This document shows positions 56,970 to 64,000 of a DNA stretch of 64,000 bases, in pieces. The stretch covers positions 176,171 to 240,170 of the forward strand of contig NZ_VLKU01000008.1 in the NCBI RefSeq assembly GCF_007830335.1, written 5' to 3'. Position numbers and translations under genes: made by a program. How positions within the stretch are numbered: position 1 is the stretch's first letter; every line of letters starts with the position of its first letter. The notes beneath the pieces were generated by a model, which worked only from the letters and a program-made list of their open reading frames with translations, ran no database searches and was not told the DNA's origin. The stretch comes from Paracoccus sulfuroxidans. Lineage in GTDB: Bacteria; Pseudomonadota; Alphaproteobacteria; Rhodobacterales; Rhodobacteraceae.

Positions 56970-57072
56970 TTTCTTTCAAGATTAGATAAAAAGTCTTATT
57001 CTCATTCAGGAATTTCGCAAATGCTTTTTCGAATCTAGGCTTTGTCCATCTCAGCCACTCAGCGAGGAGCGA

Positions 57073-58518
57073 ATGAGCAGCGAATTGCACTTCATCCTGA
57101 ACGACAGGGACGTCCGCCTCGCCGAGGTTGGTGCCCATGACACCCTGCTTGATTTTCTGCGGCTTGACCGGCATCTGACCGGAACCAAGGAAGGTTGCGC
57201 CGAAGGCGACTGCGGTGCCTGCACCGTATTGGTCGGGCGGCTACATGATGGCGCGCTGCGCTATGAGCCGGTGAACGCCTGCATCCGCTTCCTGGCCTCG
57301 TGCCACGGCTGCCATATCGTCACCATCGAGCATCTGCGCGGCACGGATGGCGGGCTGCACCCGGTCCAGCGCGCGATGGTCGAACATCATGGCAGTCAGT
57401 GCGGCTTCTGCACCCCGGGCTTCGTCATGGCGCTGTATGGCCTCTGGATGCAGACCCCGCATCCCTCGATGCTTGAGATCGAGACTGCGCTTCAGGGCAA
57501 CCTCTGCCGCTGCACCGGCTATGAGCCCATCGTGAAGGCTGCCTTCGCCGCCGCCGAGGCCGGTGGCCAGAACATGGACGCACTGGCCGTCGAACGCGAC
57601 GCCATCACCGCCCGCCTGGCCGCGATGCCCGCCATCCGGGTCGAGGCCGCCCGCGGCGACGACCGCGTCATCCTGCCCGCCGATGCTGCCGATCTGGCGT
57701 TGGTGCTGGCCGAAAACCCGAAAGCCACCATCGTCGCGGGCGCGACCGATGTGGGCCTGTGGGTGACGAAATTCCTGCGCAACATCTCGCCCGCCGTGTT
57801 CATCGGCCATCTGGCCGATCTGAAGCGCATCGAGATCGCCGGTGATCACATCAACATCGGCGCAGGCGTCACCTATTCCGAGTTCGAGCCCGTGCTGCGC
57901 GCGCATTTCCCCGAAGCGGTCGATTACTGGCTGCGGATCGGTGGCTGGCAGGTCAGGAACGCGGGCACCATCGGCGGCAATATCGCCAACGGCTCGCCCA
58001 TCGGAGAGACGCCGCCCCTGCTGATCGCGCTTGGCGCCTCGATCACGCTGCGCAGCACCGAAGGCCAGCGCGTCGTGCCGATTGAGGATTACTTCATCGA
58101 ATACGGCAAGCAGGACCGCCGCCCCGGTGAATTCGTCGAAAGCATCCGCATGCCGCTGAAGGGCAAGGCCCGGATCGCGGCCTATAAGGTCAGCAAGCGC
58201 CACCACGCCGACATCACCGCCTCGGCCGCCGCCTTCCGCGTCGAAACCGATGGCGCGACCATCATCGACGCCCGCGTGGCCTTCGGCGGCATGGCCGGTA
58301 TCCCCAAGCGCGCCAGCCATGCGGAGGCCGCGCTGAACGGCCAGCCCTTCACCAAGGACACCTTCGAGGCCGCCGCCAAAGCCGTCGCCAACGACTTCCA
58401 GCCGCTCAGCGACTGGCGCGCCAGTGCCGAGTATCGTCAACAGCTTGCAGCCAACTTCTTCCGTCGTTTCTGGCTTGAACAGGCCGGCGAAGAACCTCGC
58501 CTGAGGAGAGCCGAATGA
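57073..58518 (+). CDS. xdhA: XdhA, xanthine dehydrogenase small subunit (2Fe-2S and FAD)
   Basis: Subunit of 481 residues. The first [2Fe-2S] ligands are in GCAEGDCGACTV and NACIRF, the second cluster in SQCGFCTPGFVMA and LCRCTGY. The FAD domain (about 200-370) has the AGATDVGLWV phosphate loop and NAGTIGGNIANGSPIGE. The enzyme oxidises hypoxanthine to xanthine and urate in the cytoplasm. It overlaps xdhB by 4 nt. Confidence 0.95.
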   Translation: MSSELHFILNDRDVRLAEVGAHDTLLDFLRLDRHLTGTKEGCAEGDCGACTVLVGRLHDGALRYEPVNACIRFLASCHGCHIVTIEHLRGTDGGLHPVQRAMVEHHGSQCGFCTPGFVMALYGLWMQTPHPSMLEIETALQGNLCRCTGYEPIVKAAFAAAEAGGQNMDALAVERDAITARLAAMPAIRVEAARGDDRVILPADAADLALVLAENPKATIVAGATDVGLWVTKFLRNISPAVFIGHLADLKRIEIAGDHINIGAGVTYSEFEPVLRAHFPEAVDYWLRIGGWQVRNAGTIGGNIANGSPIGETPPLLIALGASITLRSTEGQRVVPIEDYFIEYGKQDRRPGEFVESIRMPLKGKARIAAYKVSKRHHADITASAAAFRVETDGATIIDARVAFGGMAGIPKRASHAEAALNGQPFTKDTFEAAAKAVANDFQPLSDWRASAEYRQQLAANFFRRFWLEQAGEEPRLRRAE

Positions 58519-60818
58519 AACAGGACGTTCAGATCTTCGGTGCCGCCCATAGCTCGATCCAGCATGACTCGGCCGAAAAGCATGTGACCGGCACCGCCGA
58601 ATATACCGACGATCTGGTCGGCCCCGCGCGCATGGTCCACGCCTATCTGGGCCTTTCCGAAATCGCCCATGGCCGCATCACCGAGCTTGACCTCTCGGCC
58701 GTGCGCGCCGCTCCGGGCGTGGTCGATGTGCTGACCGCGAAAGAGCTGCCCGGCGTCAATGACGTCAGCCCGAACGGCAAGAATGACGATCCGATCTTCG
58801 CCGACCCCGAGGTGCAGTTTCTGGGCCAGCCGATCTTCGCCGTCATCGCCGAGACCCGCGATCTGGCCCGCCGCGCCTGCAAGCTGGCGCGCGTCACCTA
58901 TGAAGAGCTGCCCTTCGTTCTGGACCTGATTGCCGCGCGCGATGCGGGCATGGGTTATGTCACCGAACCGATGACCCTGCGGCGCGGCGAGCTTGAGCCC
59001 GCCATGGCCGCCGCCCCCCGTCGCATCAAGAACCGCATGACGGTCGGCGGTCAGGACCACTTCTATCTGGAAGGCCAGATCGCCATGGCCATCCCCGGCG
59101 AAGGGCCCGAGGTCTCGATCTTCGTCTCGACCCAGCACCCCAGCGAGGTGCAGCACATGGTCTCGCATGTGCTGGACGTCCCGGCCAGCGCGGTCGTGGT
59201 GAACGTGCGCCGCATGGGTGGCGGGTTCGGCGGCAAGGAAACGCAGATGAACCTCTTCGCCTGCGTGGCTGCCGTTGCGGCCAAGCGGCTCAACCGCGCC
59301 GTCAAGCTGCGCCCCGACCGCGACGACGACATGACCGCCACCGGCAAGCGCCATGATTTCGTGATCGACTACGAAATCGGCTTCGACGACAGCGGCAAGA
59401 TCCACGCCGTCAGCGGCGACTGGTATGCGCGCTGCGGCTTTTCGGCCGACCTCTCGGGCCCGGTGACGGACCGCGCGCTGTTTCACGCCGACAACGCCTA
59501 TTACTATCCGGCGGTCGAGTTGCGCAGCCATCCGATGAAGACGAACACCGTCTCGAACACGGCGTTTCGCGGCTTCGGCGGCCCGCAGGGCGTCATCGCC
59601 GCCGAGCGGATGATCGAGGAAATCGCCTATACCCTTGGCCGCGACCCGCTCGAGATCCGCAAGCTGAACCTCTATGAAAACGGCCAGCTGACGCCCTATC
59701 ACCAGCCGGTCGAGGATCAAATCCTGCCGCGCATCTTCGAGGATCTCGAGGCCTCCAGCGATTATCAGGCGCGCCGTCAGGCGGTGATCGACTGGAACGC
59801 CAAGGGCGGCACCATCCGCAAGGGCATCGCGCTGACCCCGGTCAAGTTCGGCATCAGCTTCACCGCGACCTGGTTCAACCAGGCGGGCGCGCTGATCCAC
59901 ATCTATTCGGACGGCTCGGTGCACCTGAACCATGGCGGGACCGAGATGGGCCAGGGCCTGAACACCAAGGTCGCGCAGGTCGTGGCCGAGGCTCTGGGCG
60001 TGAACTTCCACCGCATCCAGATCACCAAGACGACGACGGAAAAGGTGCCGAACACCTCGGCCACGGCGGCCTCTTCGGGGACCGACCTGAACGGCATGGC
60101 CGCGCAGGACGCCTGCCGCCAGCTTCTCGAACGCCTGACCGCTTTCGCGGCCGAGATGAAGGGCGTCTCGGTGGAAGAGGTGCGCATCGGCGAAACCGTC
60201 CAGATCGGCCCACATCAGATGCCCTTCGATGAATTCATCAAAGCGGCCTATGTGGCGCGGATCCATCTGTCGGCTGCGGGCTTCTACAAGACGCCCAAGA
60301 TCCACTGGGACCGGGCGACCGGACGCGGGCATCCGTTCTATTACTTCGCCTATGGTGCCGCCTGCGCCGAGGTCTCGGTCGACACGCTGACCGGCGAATA
60401 TGTGATCGAGCGCGCGGATGTGCTGCATGACGTGGGCCGCAGCCTGAACCCGATCATCGACAAGGGTCAGGTCGAAGGCGCCTTCGTGCAGGGAACGGGC
60501 TGGCTCACCTCGGAAGAGCTCTGGTGGGACGGCAAAGGTCGGCTGCGCACGCATGCGCCCTCAACCTATAAGATCCCGCTGGCCTCGGACCGCCCGAAGG
60601 TCTTCAACGTGCGGCTCGCCGACTGGTCGGTGAACCGCGAAAAGACGATCAAGCGCTCCAAGGCCGTGGGCGAGCCGCCCTTCATGCTGGGGATCTCGGT
60701 CTTCGAGGCGTTGAACATGGCGGTCGCCTCGTTCAACGACTACCGCGAAAACCCCTGCCTCGATGCGCCGGCCACCCCCGAACGCGTCCTCATGGCCATC
60801 GAGCGGCTGCGGTCATGA
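58515..60818 (+). CDS. xdhB: XdhB, xanthine dehydrogenase molybdopterin subunit
   Basis: Large subunit of 767 residues with the molybdopterin-binding segments RMGGGFGGKET, NTAFRGFGGPQG and NHGGTEMGQGL, and the catalytic Glu region GEPPFMLGISVFEAL near the C-terminus. These are the features of xanthine dehydrogenase rather than CO or aldehyde dehydrogenases. It overlaps xdhA at its start and xdhC at its end, by 4 nt each. Confidence 0.96.
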   Translation: MKQDVQIFGAAHSSIQHDSAEKHVTGTAEYTDDLVGPARMVHAYLGLSEIAHGRITELDLSAVRAAPGVVDVLTAKELPGVNDVSPNGKNDDPIFADPEVQFLGQPIFAVIAETRDLARRACKLARVTYEELPFVLDLIAARDAGMGYVTEPMTLRRGELEPAMAAAPRRIKNRMTVGGQDHFYLEGQIAMAIPGEGPEVSIFVSTQHPSEVQHMVSHVLDVPASAVVVNVRRMGGGFGGKETQMNLFACVAAVAAKRLNRAVKLRPDRDDDMTATGKRHDFVIDYEIGFDDSGKIHAVSGDWYARCGFSADLSGPVTDRALFHADNAYYYPAVELRSHPMKTNTVSNTAFRGFGGPQGVIAAERMIEEIAYTLGRDPLEIRKLNLYENGQLTPYHQPVEDQILPRIFEDLEASSDYQARRQAVIDWNAKGGTIRKGIALTPVKFGISFTATWFNQAGALIHIYSDGSVHLNHGGTEMGQGLNTKVAQVVAEALGVNFHRIQITKTTTEKVPNTSATAASSGTDLNGMAAQDACRQLLERLTAFAAEMKGVSVEEVRIGETVQIGPHQMPFDEFIKAAYVARIHLSAAGFYKTPKIHWDRATGRGHPFYYFAYGAACAEVSVDTLTGEYVIERADVLHDVGRSLNPIIDKGQVEGAFVQGTGWLTSEELWWDGKGRLRTHAPSTYKIPLASDRPKVFNVRLADWSVNREKTIKRSKAVGEPPFMLGISVFEALNMAVASFNDYRENPCLDAPATPERVLMAIERLRS

Positions 60819-61564
60819 TCCGCGTCGAGGTCACCGGCACCTGGGGTTCGACCCCGCGCGAAACCGGGGCGGCGATGTTTGTCACCGCCTCGGCCACGCA
60901 GGGCACCATCGGCGGCGGCCAGCTGGAATATATGGCCATCGACCGCGCCCGCCAGATGCTGGCGCGGGATGAGGCGCAGGCCCGGATGAACATCCCCCTC
61001 GGCCCCGAGATCGGCCAATGCTGCGGCGGCCGCGTGGAACTCAGCCTCGCCCGCACCGATGAAACCGGTGCCCCTCAAAACCTCCCGCAGGTCCTGATCT
61101 TCGGGGCGGGCCATGTCGGCCGCGCACTGGCCCGCGCCCTCGCCCTCCTGCCGCTGCGCCCGATCCTCATCGACCAGCGCGCCGATGAACTGGCGCTGGC
61201 CAGCGGCTGCGAAACCCGGCTGACCCCTCTCCCCGAAGCCGAGGTCCGCGCGGCCCCCCCCGGCAGCAGCTACGTCATTCTGACCCATGACCATGCGCTC
61301 GATTTCCTGCTCGGGGTCGAAGCCCTCAAACGCCCCGACGCGCCTTACGTCGGCATGATCGGCAGCAAGACCAAACGCGCCCGCTTCTGCACCTTCGCCC
61401 GCCAGCAGGGTGCCAACACGACCGCCCTCATCTGCCCCATCGGCGCCGGCTTCTCCCATGACAAGCGCCCCGAGATCATCGCCGCCTTCACCGCCGCCGA
61501 GCTGATCGCGGCACTGACCAAAGCCCCCATTTCTGCGTTGAACAAATACCCATGCGACAGCTGA
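60815..61564 (+). CDS. xdhC: XdhC, molybdenum cofactor insertion factor
   Basis: Binds sulfurated molybdenum cofactor and delivers it to XdhB. The 249 residues contain the XdhC opening VTGTWGSTPRETGAAM, GTIGGGQLEY, the CCGGRVEL motif, and a C-terminal Rossmann domain VLIFGAGHVGRAL. The start lies within the xdhB end (ATGA). The first strand begins at residue 2, so the N-terminus is about 20 residues shorter than is usual in the family; I see no better upstream start. Overlaps guaD by 13 nt. Confidence 0.92.
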   Translation: MIRVEVTGTWGSTPRETGAAMFVTASATQGTIGGGQLEYMAIDRARQMLARDEAQARMNIPLGPEIGQCCGGRVELSLARTDETGAPQNLPQVLIFGAGHVGRALARALALLPLRPILIDQRADELALASGCETRLTPLPEAEVRAAPPGSSYVILTHDHALDFLLGVEALKRPDAPYVGMIGSKTKRARFCTFARQQGANTTALICPIGAGFSHDKRPEIIAAFTAAELIAALTKAPISALNKYPCDS

Positions 61565-62850
61565 TCCAGGGACGTACCCTCTCCTTTCACGCCGACCCCA
61601 CCGAGACAGAAAACGCCTTCACCTATCATGAAGACGGCGCGATCCTGGTCGAGAACGGCAAGATTCTGGCCATCGGCCCCTATGCCGATTTGCGCGCCAA
61701 ATACCCGCCCGCGCCGGACCTGACCGAGATCGATCACCGCCCGCATCTGATCCTGCCGGGCTTCATTGACACGCATATGCACTTCCCGCAGGTGCAGGTC
61801 GTGGCCAGCTGGGGCGCGCAGCTTCTGGACTGGCTCAACACCTATACCTTCCCCGAGGAAGCCCGTTTCGCCCAGCAAGGCCACGCCCCCGCAATGGCCG
61901 AGAAATTCCTCGACCTGCTGGTCGCGCATGGCACCACCACGGCGGTCGCCTTCTGCTCGGTCCATCCGCAATCCGCCGAGGCGCTCTTCTCGGCGGCCGA
62001 GGCCCGCAATATGGCGATGATCGCGGGCAAGGTCATGATGGACCGCAACGCCCCCGAAGCCGTCCTCGACACACCTCAATCAGGCTATGACGACAGCAAG
62101 GCCTTGATCGAGAAATGGCACGGCCGTGGCCGCCAGCGCTATGCGATCACCCCCCGTTTCGCGATCACCTCGACGCCCGAGCAGATGGAAATGGCGGGCC
62201 AGCTCGTCCGCGAGCATCCCGATTGCCACATCCAGACCCATCTTTCCGAAAACCTGGATGAGATCGCCTTCACGCTGGACCTTTACCCAGAGGCCCGCGA
62301 CTACCTCGACATCTACGAGACCTACGGCCTTCTATCCGACAAACTCCTCCTCGGCCACTCGATCCATCTCGAGCCGCGCGAGATCGCCCGCATGGCCGAA
62401 ACCGGCAGCCGCGCCGTCTTCTGCCCGACCTCGAACCTCTTCCTCGGCTCTGGCCTTTTCGACGAGGCAGGCCTGCGCGCCGCGGGCGTCGTCAGCGGCA
62501 TCGCCACCGACATCGGCGGCGGTACCAGCTATTCGATGCTGCAAACCCTGAACGAGGGCTACAAGATCCTCCAGCTTCGCGGCCAGAAGCTCCACCCCTT
62601 CGCTGCCTTTCACTGGGCGACCCGCGGCAATGCCATCGCCCTTGGGATGGAAGACCAGATCGGCACGCTCGCCCCCGGCACTGACGCCGATTTCATCGTG
62701 CTGGATGCCCGCTCGACCCCCGCCATGGCCCTCCGCATGGAGCGTGCCGAGACCCTCGCCGAGGAGCTCTTCATCCTGCAGATCATGGGCGACGACCGCG
62801 CGATCCGGCAGACTTATGTCGCTGGCCAGCCGATGCTAGCGGACGCGTAA
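61552..62850 (+). CDS. guaD: Guanine deaminase
   Basis: Zinc amidohydrolase of 432 residues that deaminates guanine to xanthine, the substrate of XdhAB. Metal ligands are visible in GFIDTHMHFPQ, THLSEN, LLGHSIHL and ATDIGGGTS. AVAFCSVHPQSAEALF and LFLGSGLFD are guanine-deaminase features. Last gene of the xdh run; a hairpin followed by TATTTATTTTT (about 62924-62950) may terminate it. Confidence 0.95.
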   Translation: MRQLIQGRTLSFHADPTETENAFTYHEDGAILVENGKILAIGPYADLRAKYPPAPDLTEIDHRPHLILPGFIDTHMHFPQVQVVASWGAQLLDWLNTYTFPEEARFAQQGHAPAMAEKFLDLLVAHGTTTAVAFCSVHPQSAEALFSAAEARNMAMIAGKVMMDRNAPEAVLDTPQSGYDDSKALIEKWHGRGRQRYAITPRFAITSTPEQMEMAGQLVREHPDCHIQTHLSENLDEIAFTLDLYPEARDYLDIYETYGLLSDKLLLGHSIHLEPREIARMAETGSRAVFCPTSNLFLGSGLFDEAGLRAAGVVSGIATDIGGGTSYSMLQTLNEGYKILQLRGQKLHPFAAFHWATRGNAIALGMEDQIGTLAPGTDADFIVLDARSTPAMALRMERAETLAEELFILQIMGDDRAIRQTYVAGQPMLADA

Positions 62851-62871
62851 GGCAGAAGAGCCTAAGAAATG

Positions 62872-62907
62872 AATAGTGTGCGCAAAAGCAAGGAATAGCG
62901 TGCGCAA
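62872..62907. repeat. Direct repeats resembling a transposon end
   Basis: GAATAGTGTGCGCAA and GAATAGCGTGCGCAA recur with a 22-bp offset just after guaD. TGTGCGCAA (62877-62885) and CGTGCGCAA (62899-62907) could be transposase sites at the end of a Tn7/Tn5053-like element, of which the TniQ-like remnant would be part. Inference only. Confidence 0.4.
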
Positions 62908-62948
62908 GCCCTGTCAAGAAATATCCGCCTTTGGCCGGGTATTTATTT

Positions 62949-63690
62949 TTAGAGACTGTATTTCATAGGGAACTCGGCTTCTAACTGTACTGCATTGTCG
63001 AGAAGATGCCGGACATCGGTCTTTCTATAGATCTGCGGGCTTCCAGGGACTGCCGCGACCCCTGCGTTCTCTAACTGCTGCCTGAGCTCAACCCACCCCT
63101 GTTTCACAGCAAGACCAAGGGCGCAGAAGCTGATGAAATTCTCATGGAAGCTTGCGACCTGGGCCGCCGAGAGGCTGATCCGGTCCTTGCGACCTTTTTC
63201 GCGCTGTCCGATCTCGGCTGGCGAATGCCTGCGCCGCAGAAAGCTCAGCATCTCGGTGAATGACACGCCCTGAGACTGGGCAAACATCTCCGCCGAAATC
63301 TCACCGCCCTTACCGGTGGTCACATTCACCAGGATGGAGGCAAAGCTCGATGCCTTTGTGTAACGTCCGATCCAGTTCAGCTTCCCGGTCCGGATCCTCT
63401 CGATGATCTCACCAAAGCTGACATCCAAGACCTGCGCCGCGCCACCGAGCGAATGCCATCCTGCCGAAAGCCGCGCCATTGGCTGAGCTCCGACCAGGAG
63501 GTAATCGACAATTTCTTGCGCAACAAGCGGATCCCATCTGCCGTCAACTCGATGGGCAGTGTTGAGAGATCCAGAGGCTTGGAGATCATCGAAACTCGCA
63601 TCATCCAGCGAAAGAACTTCACAGAACCGCCTTTTCGTCAGACCCGGGTTGAGACCCAACAGAACATCCTCGACCAGCTTCGGCTCAAAC
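62949..63690 (-). pseudogene. TniQ-like transposition protein, N-terminus lost to an IS3 insertion
   Basis: About 247 codons remain, from FEPKLVEDVLLG to the stop. The segments RRFCEVLSLDDASFDDLQ and GWHSLGGAAQVLDVSFGEIIERI, then GKLNWIGRY, look like helix-turn-helix repeats of TniQ/TnsD C-terminal regions; this is a tentative likeness. The frame stays open to 63860 but that part is read from the insertion sequence, so the native N-terminus is missing. It lies next to transposon-end-like repeats, which supports a mobile origin. A plasmid-type DNA-binding protein is the alternative. Confidence 0.5.
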
Positions 63691-64000
63691 TGAATAGCCC
63701 CATGTTTCGTGGACGCCTTCTTCGCTAATTTTGAGGCAAGGAGGCCATGATGGGCACAGGCAATTTTACTGACGAGTTCAAGCGCGATGCGGTCGCGCAG
63801 ATCACGGAGCGGGGCTACCCGGCCAAGGAGGTTTCGGAGCGGCTCGGGGTGAGCACGCATTCGCTCTATGCCTGGAGGCGCAAGTTCGCGAAGGCGGTGT
63901 CGGGTGACACGGAGAAGGATGCCGAGATCCGGCGGCTGAAGCGGGAGCTGGCGCGGGTCTCCGAGGAGCGCGACATCCTAAAAAAGGCCACCGCGTATTT
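63691..64000 (+). mobile_element. Left end of an IS3-family insertion sequence (continues beyond window)
   Basis: The element appears to begin at TGAATAGCCCCATGTTTCG (63691), which has the TG start and GCCCC-GTTTCGTGG style of IS3-family ends that I recall. It carries orfA from 63747 and runs off the window, so the right end and target duplication cannot be seen. It is inserted in the TniQ-like gene. Confidence 0.7.
63747..64000 (+). CDS. IS3-family transposase OrfA (partial)
   Basis: About 84 codons are visible, starting MMGTGNFTDEFKRDAVAQ. The helix-turn-helix YPAKEVSERLGVSTHSLYAW and a leucine-zipper-like coil (EIRRLKRELARVSEERDILKKA) are typical of IS3 OrfA. CTAAAAAAGG near 63977-63986 is an A6G slippery site of the kind used for programmed -1 frameshifting into OrfB, which would lie beyond the window. 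AAGGAGG precedes the ATG. Confidence 0.92.
   Translation, partial: MMGTGNFTDEFKRDAVAQITERGYPAKEVSERLGVSTHSLYAWRRKFAKAVSGDTEKDAEIRRLKRELARVSEERDILKKATAY

Noticed and set aside
63691..63860. The TniQ-like gene as intact, starting at 63860
   Set aside because: The first 57 or so codons are read antisense through the IS3 end and orfA, so they cannot be the native N-terminus.

Overview
The window is GC-rich, densely coded alphaproteobacterial chromosome. Two gene sets point to Paracoccus or a very close Rhodobacteraceae relative: a complete quinohemoprotein amine dehydrogenase locus (qhpADCBEF with divergent qhpG and regulator qhpR) and a complete beta-hydroxyaspartate cycle cluster (bhcRABCD). 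Both are best known from Paracoccus denitrificans. I saw no tRNA, rRNA or CRISPR array.

Layout. 1-10.8 kb: amine oxidation island. A partial aldehyde dehydrogenase lies divergent from qhpR; then come qhpF, E, B, C, D and A on the minus strand, and qhpG divergent from qhpA. The enzyme would oxidise primary amines in the periplasm and the dehydrogenase would oxidise the resulting aldehyde. Both divergent promoter regions carry the same 16-bp motif as an outward-facing pair with almost identical spacing, a strong candidate for the QhpR operator. 10.8-26.6 kb: housekeeping and mixed genes (HNH nuclease, a possible small RNA, Gdx/SMR exporter, VOC protein, esterase, AlkA-type glycosylase, GntR regulator, HAD phosphatase, UbiH-type hydroxylase, radA-cvpA-purF, a PhoR-like kinase, gamma-carbonic-anhydrase-like protein, gmk, PAS protein, class II DAHP synthase, GlxA-type regulator). 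26.7-31.9 kb: branched-chain amino acid ABC transporter livJGFHM. 32.0-34.2 kb: purMN and a membrane protein. 34.5-39.7 kb: dipeptide-type ABC transporter dppABCDF.

39.8-47.0 kb is an accessory island whose joint function I cannot name: a cytoplasmic subtilisin-like protease, a small protein, a PAP2/vanadium-haloperoxidase-like protein with an Asn-Ala-Gln repeat, a winged-helix/TPR (SARP-like) regulator, a pentapeptide-repeat protein and a caspase-fold-like protein in which the expected catalytic Cys appears to be Ser. Direct repeats with an 11-bp period lie upstream of the last gene. This is the best candidate for an undescribed system here.

47.2-62.9 kb: bhcR and bhcABCD (glyoxylate assimilation) followed directly by purine catabolism genes (NCS2 permease, hydroxyisourate hydrolase, membrane urate oxidase puuD, a LysR regulator, xdhABC, guaD). 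Purine breakdown can end in glyoxylate, the entry compound of the bhc cycle, so the two blocks may form one route. 62.9-64.0 kb: mobile DNA, with possible transposon-end repeats, a truncated TniQ-like gene, and the left end of an IS3-family element that interrupts it and runs off the window.
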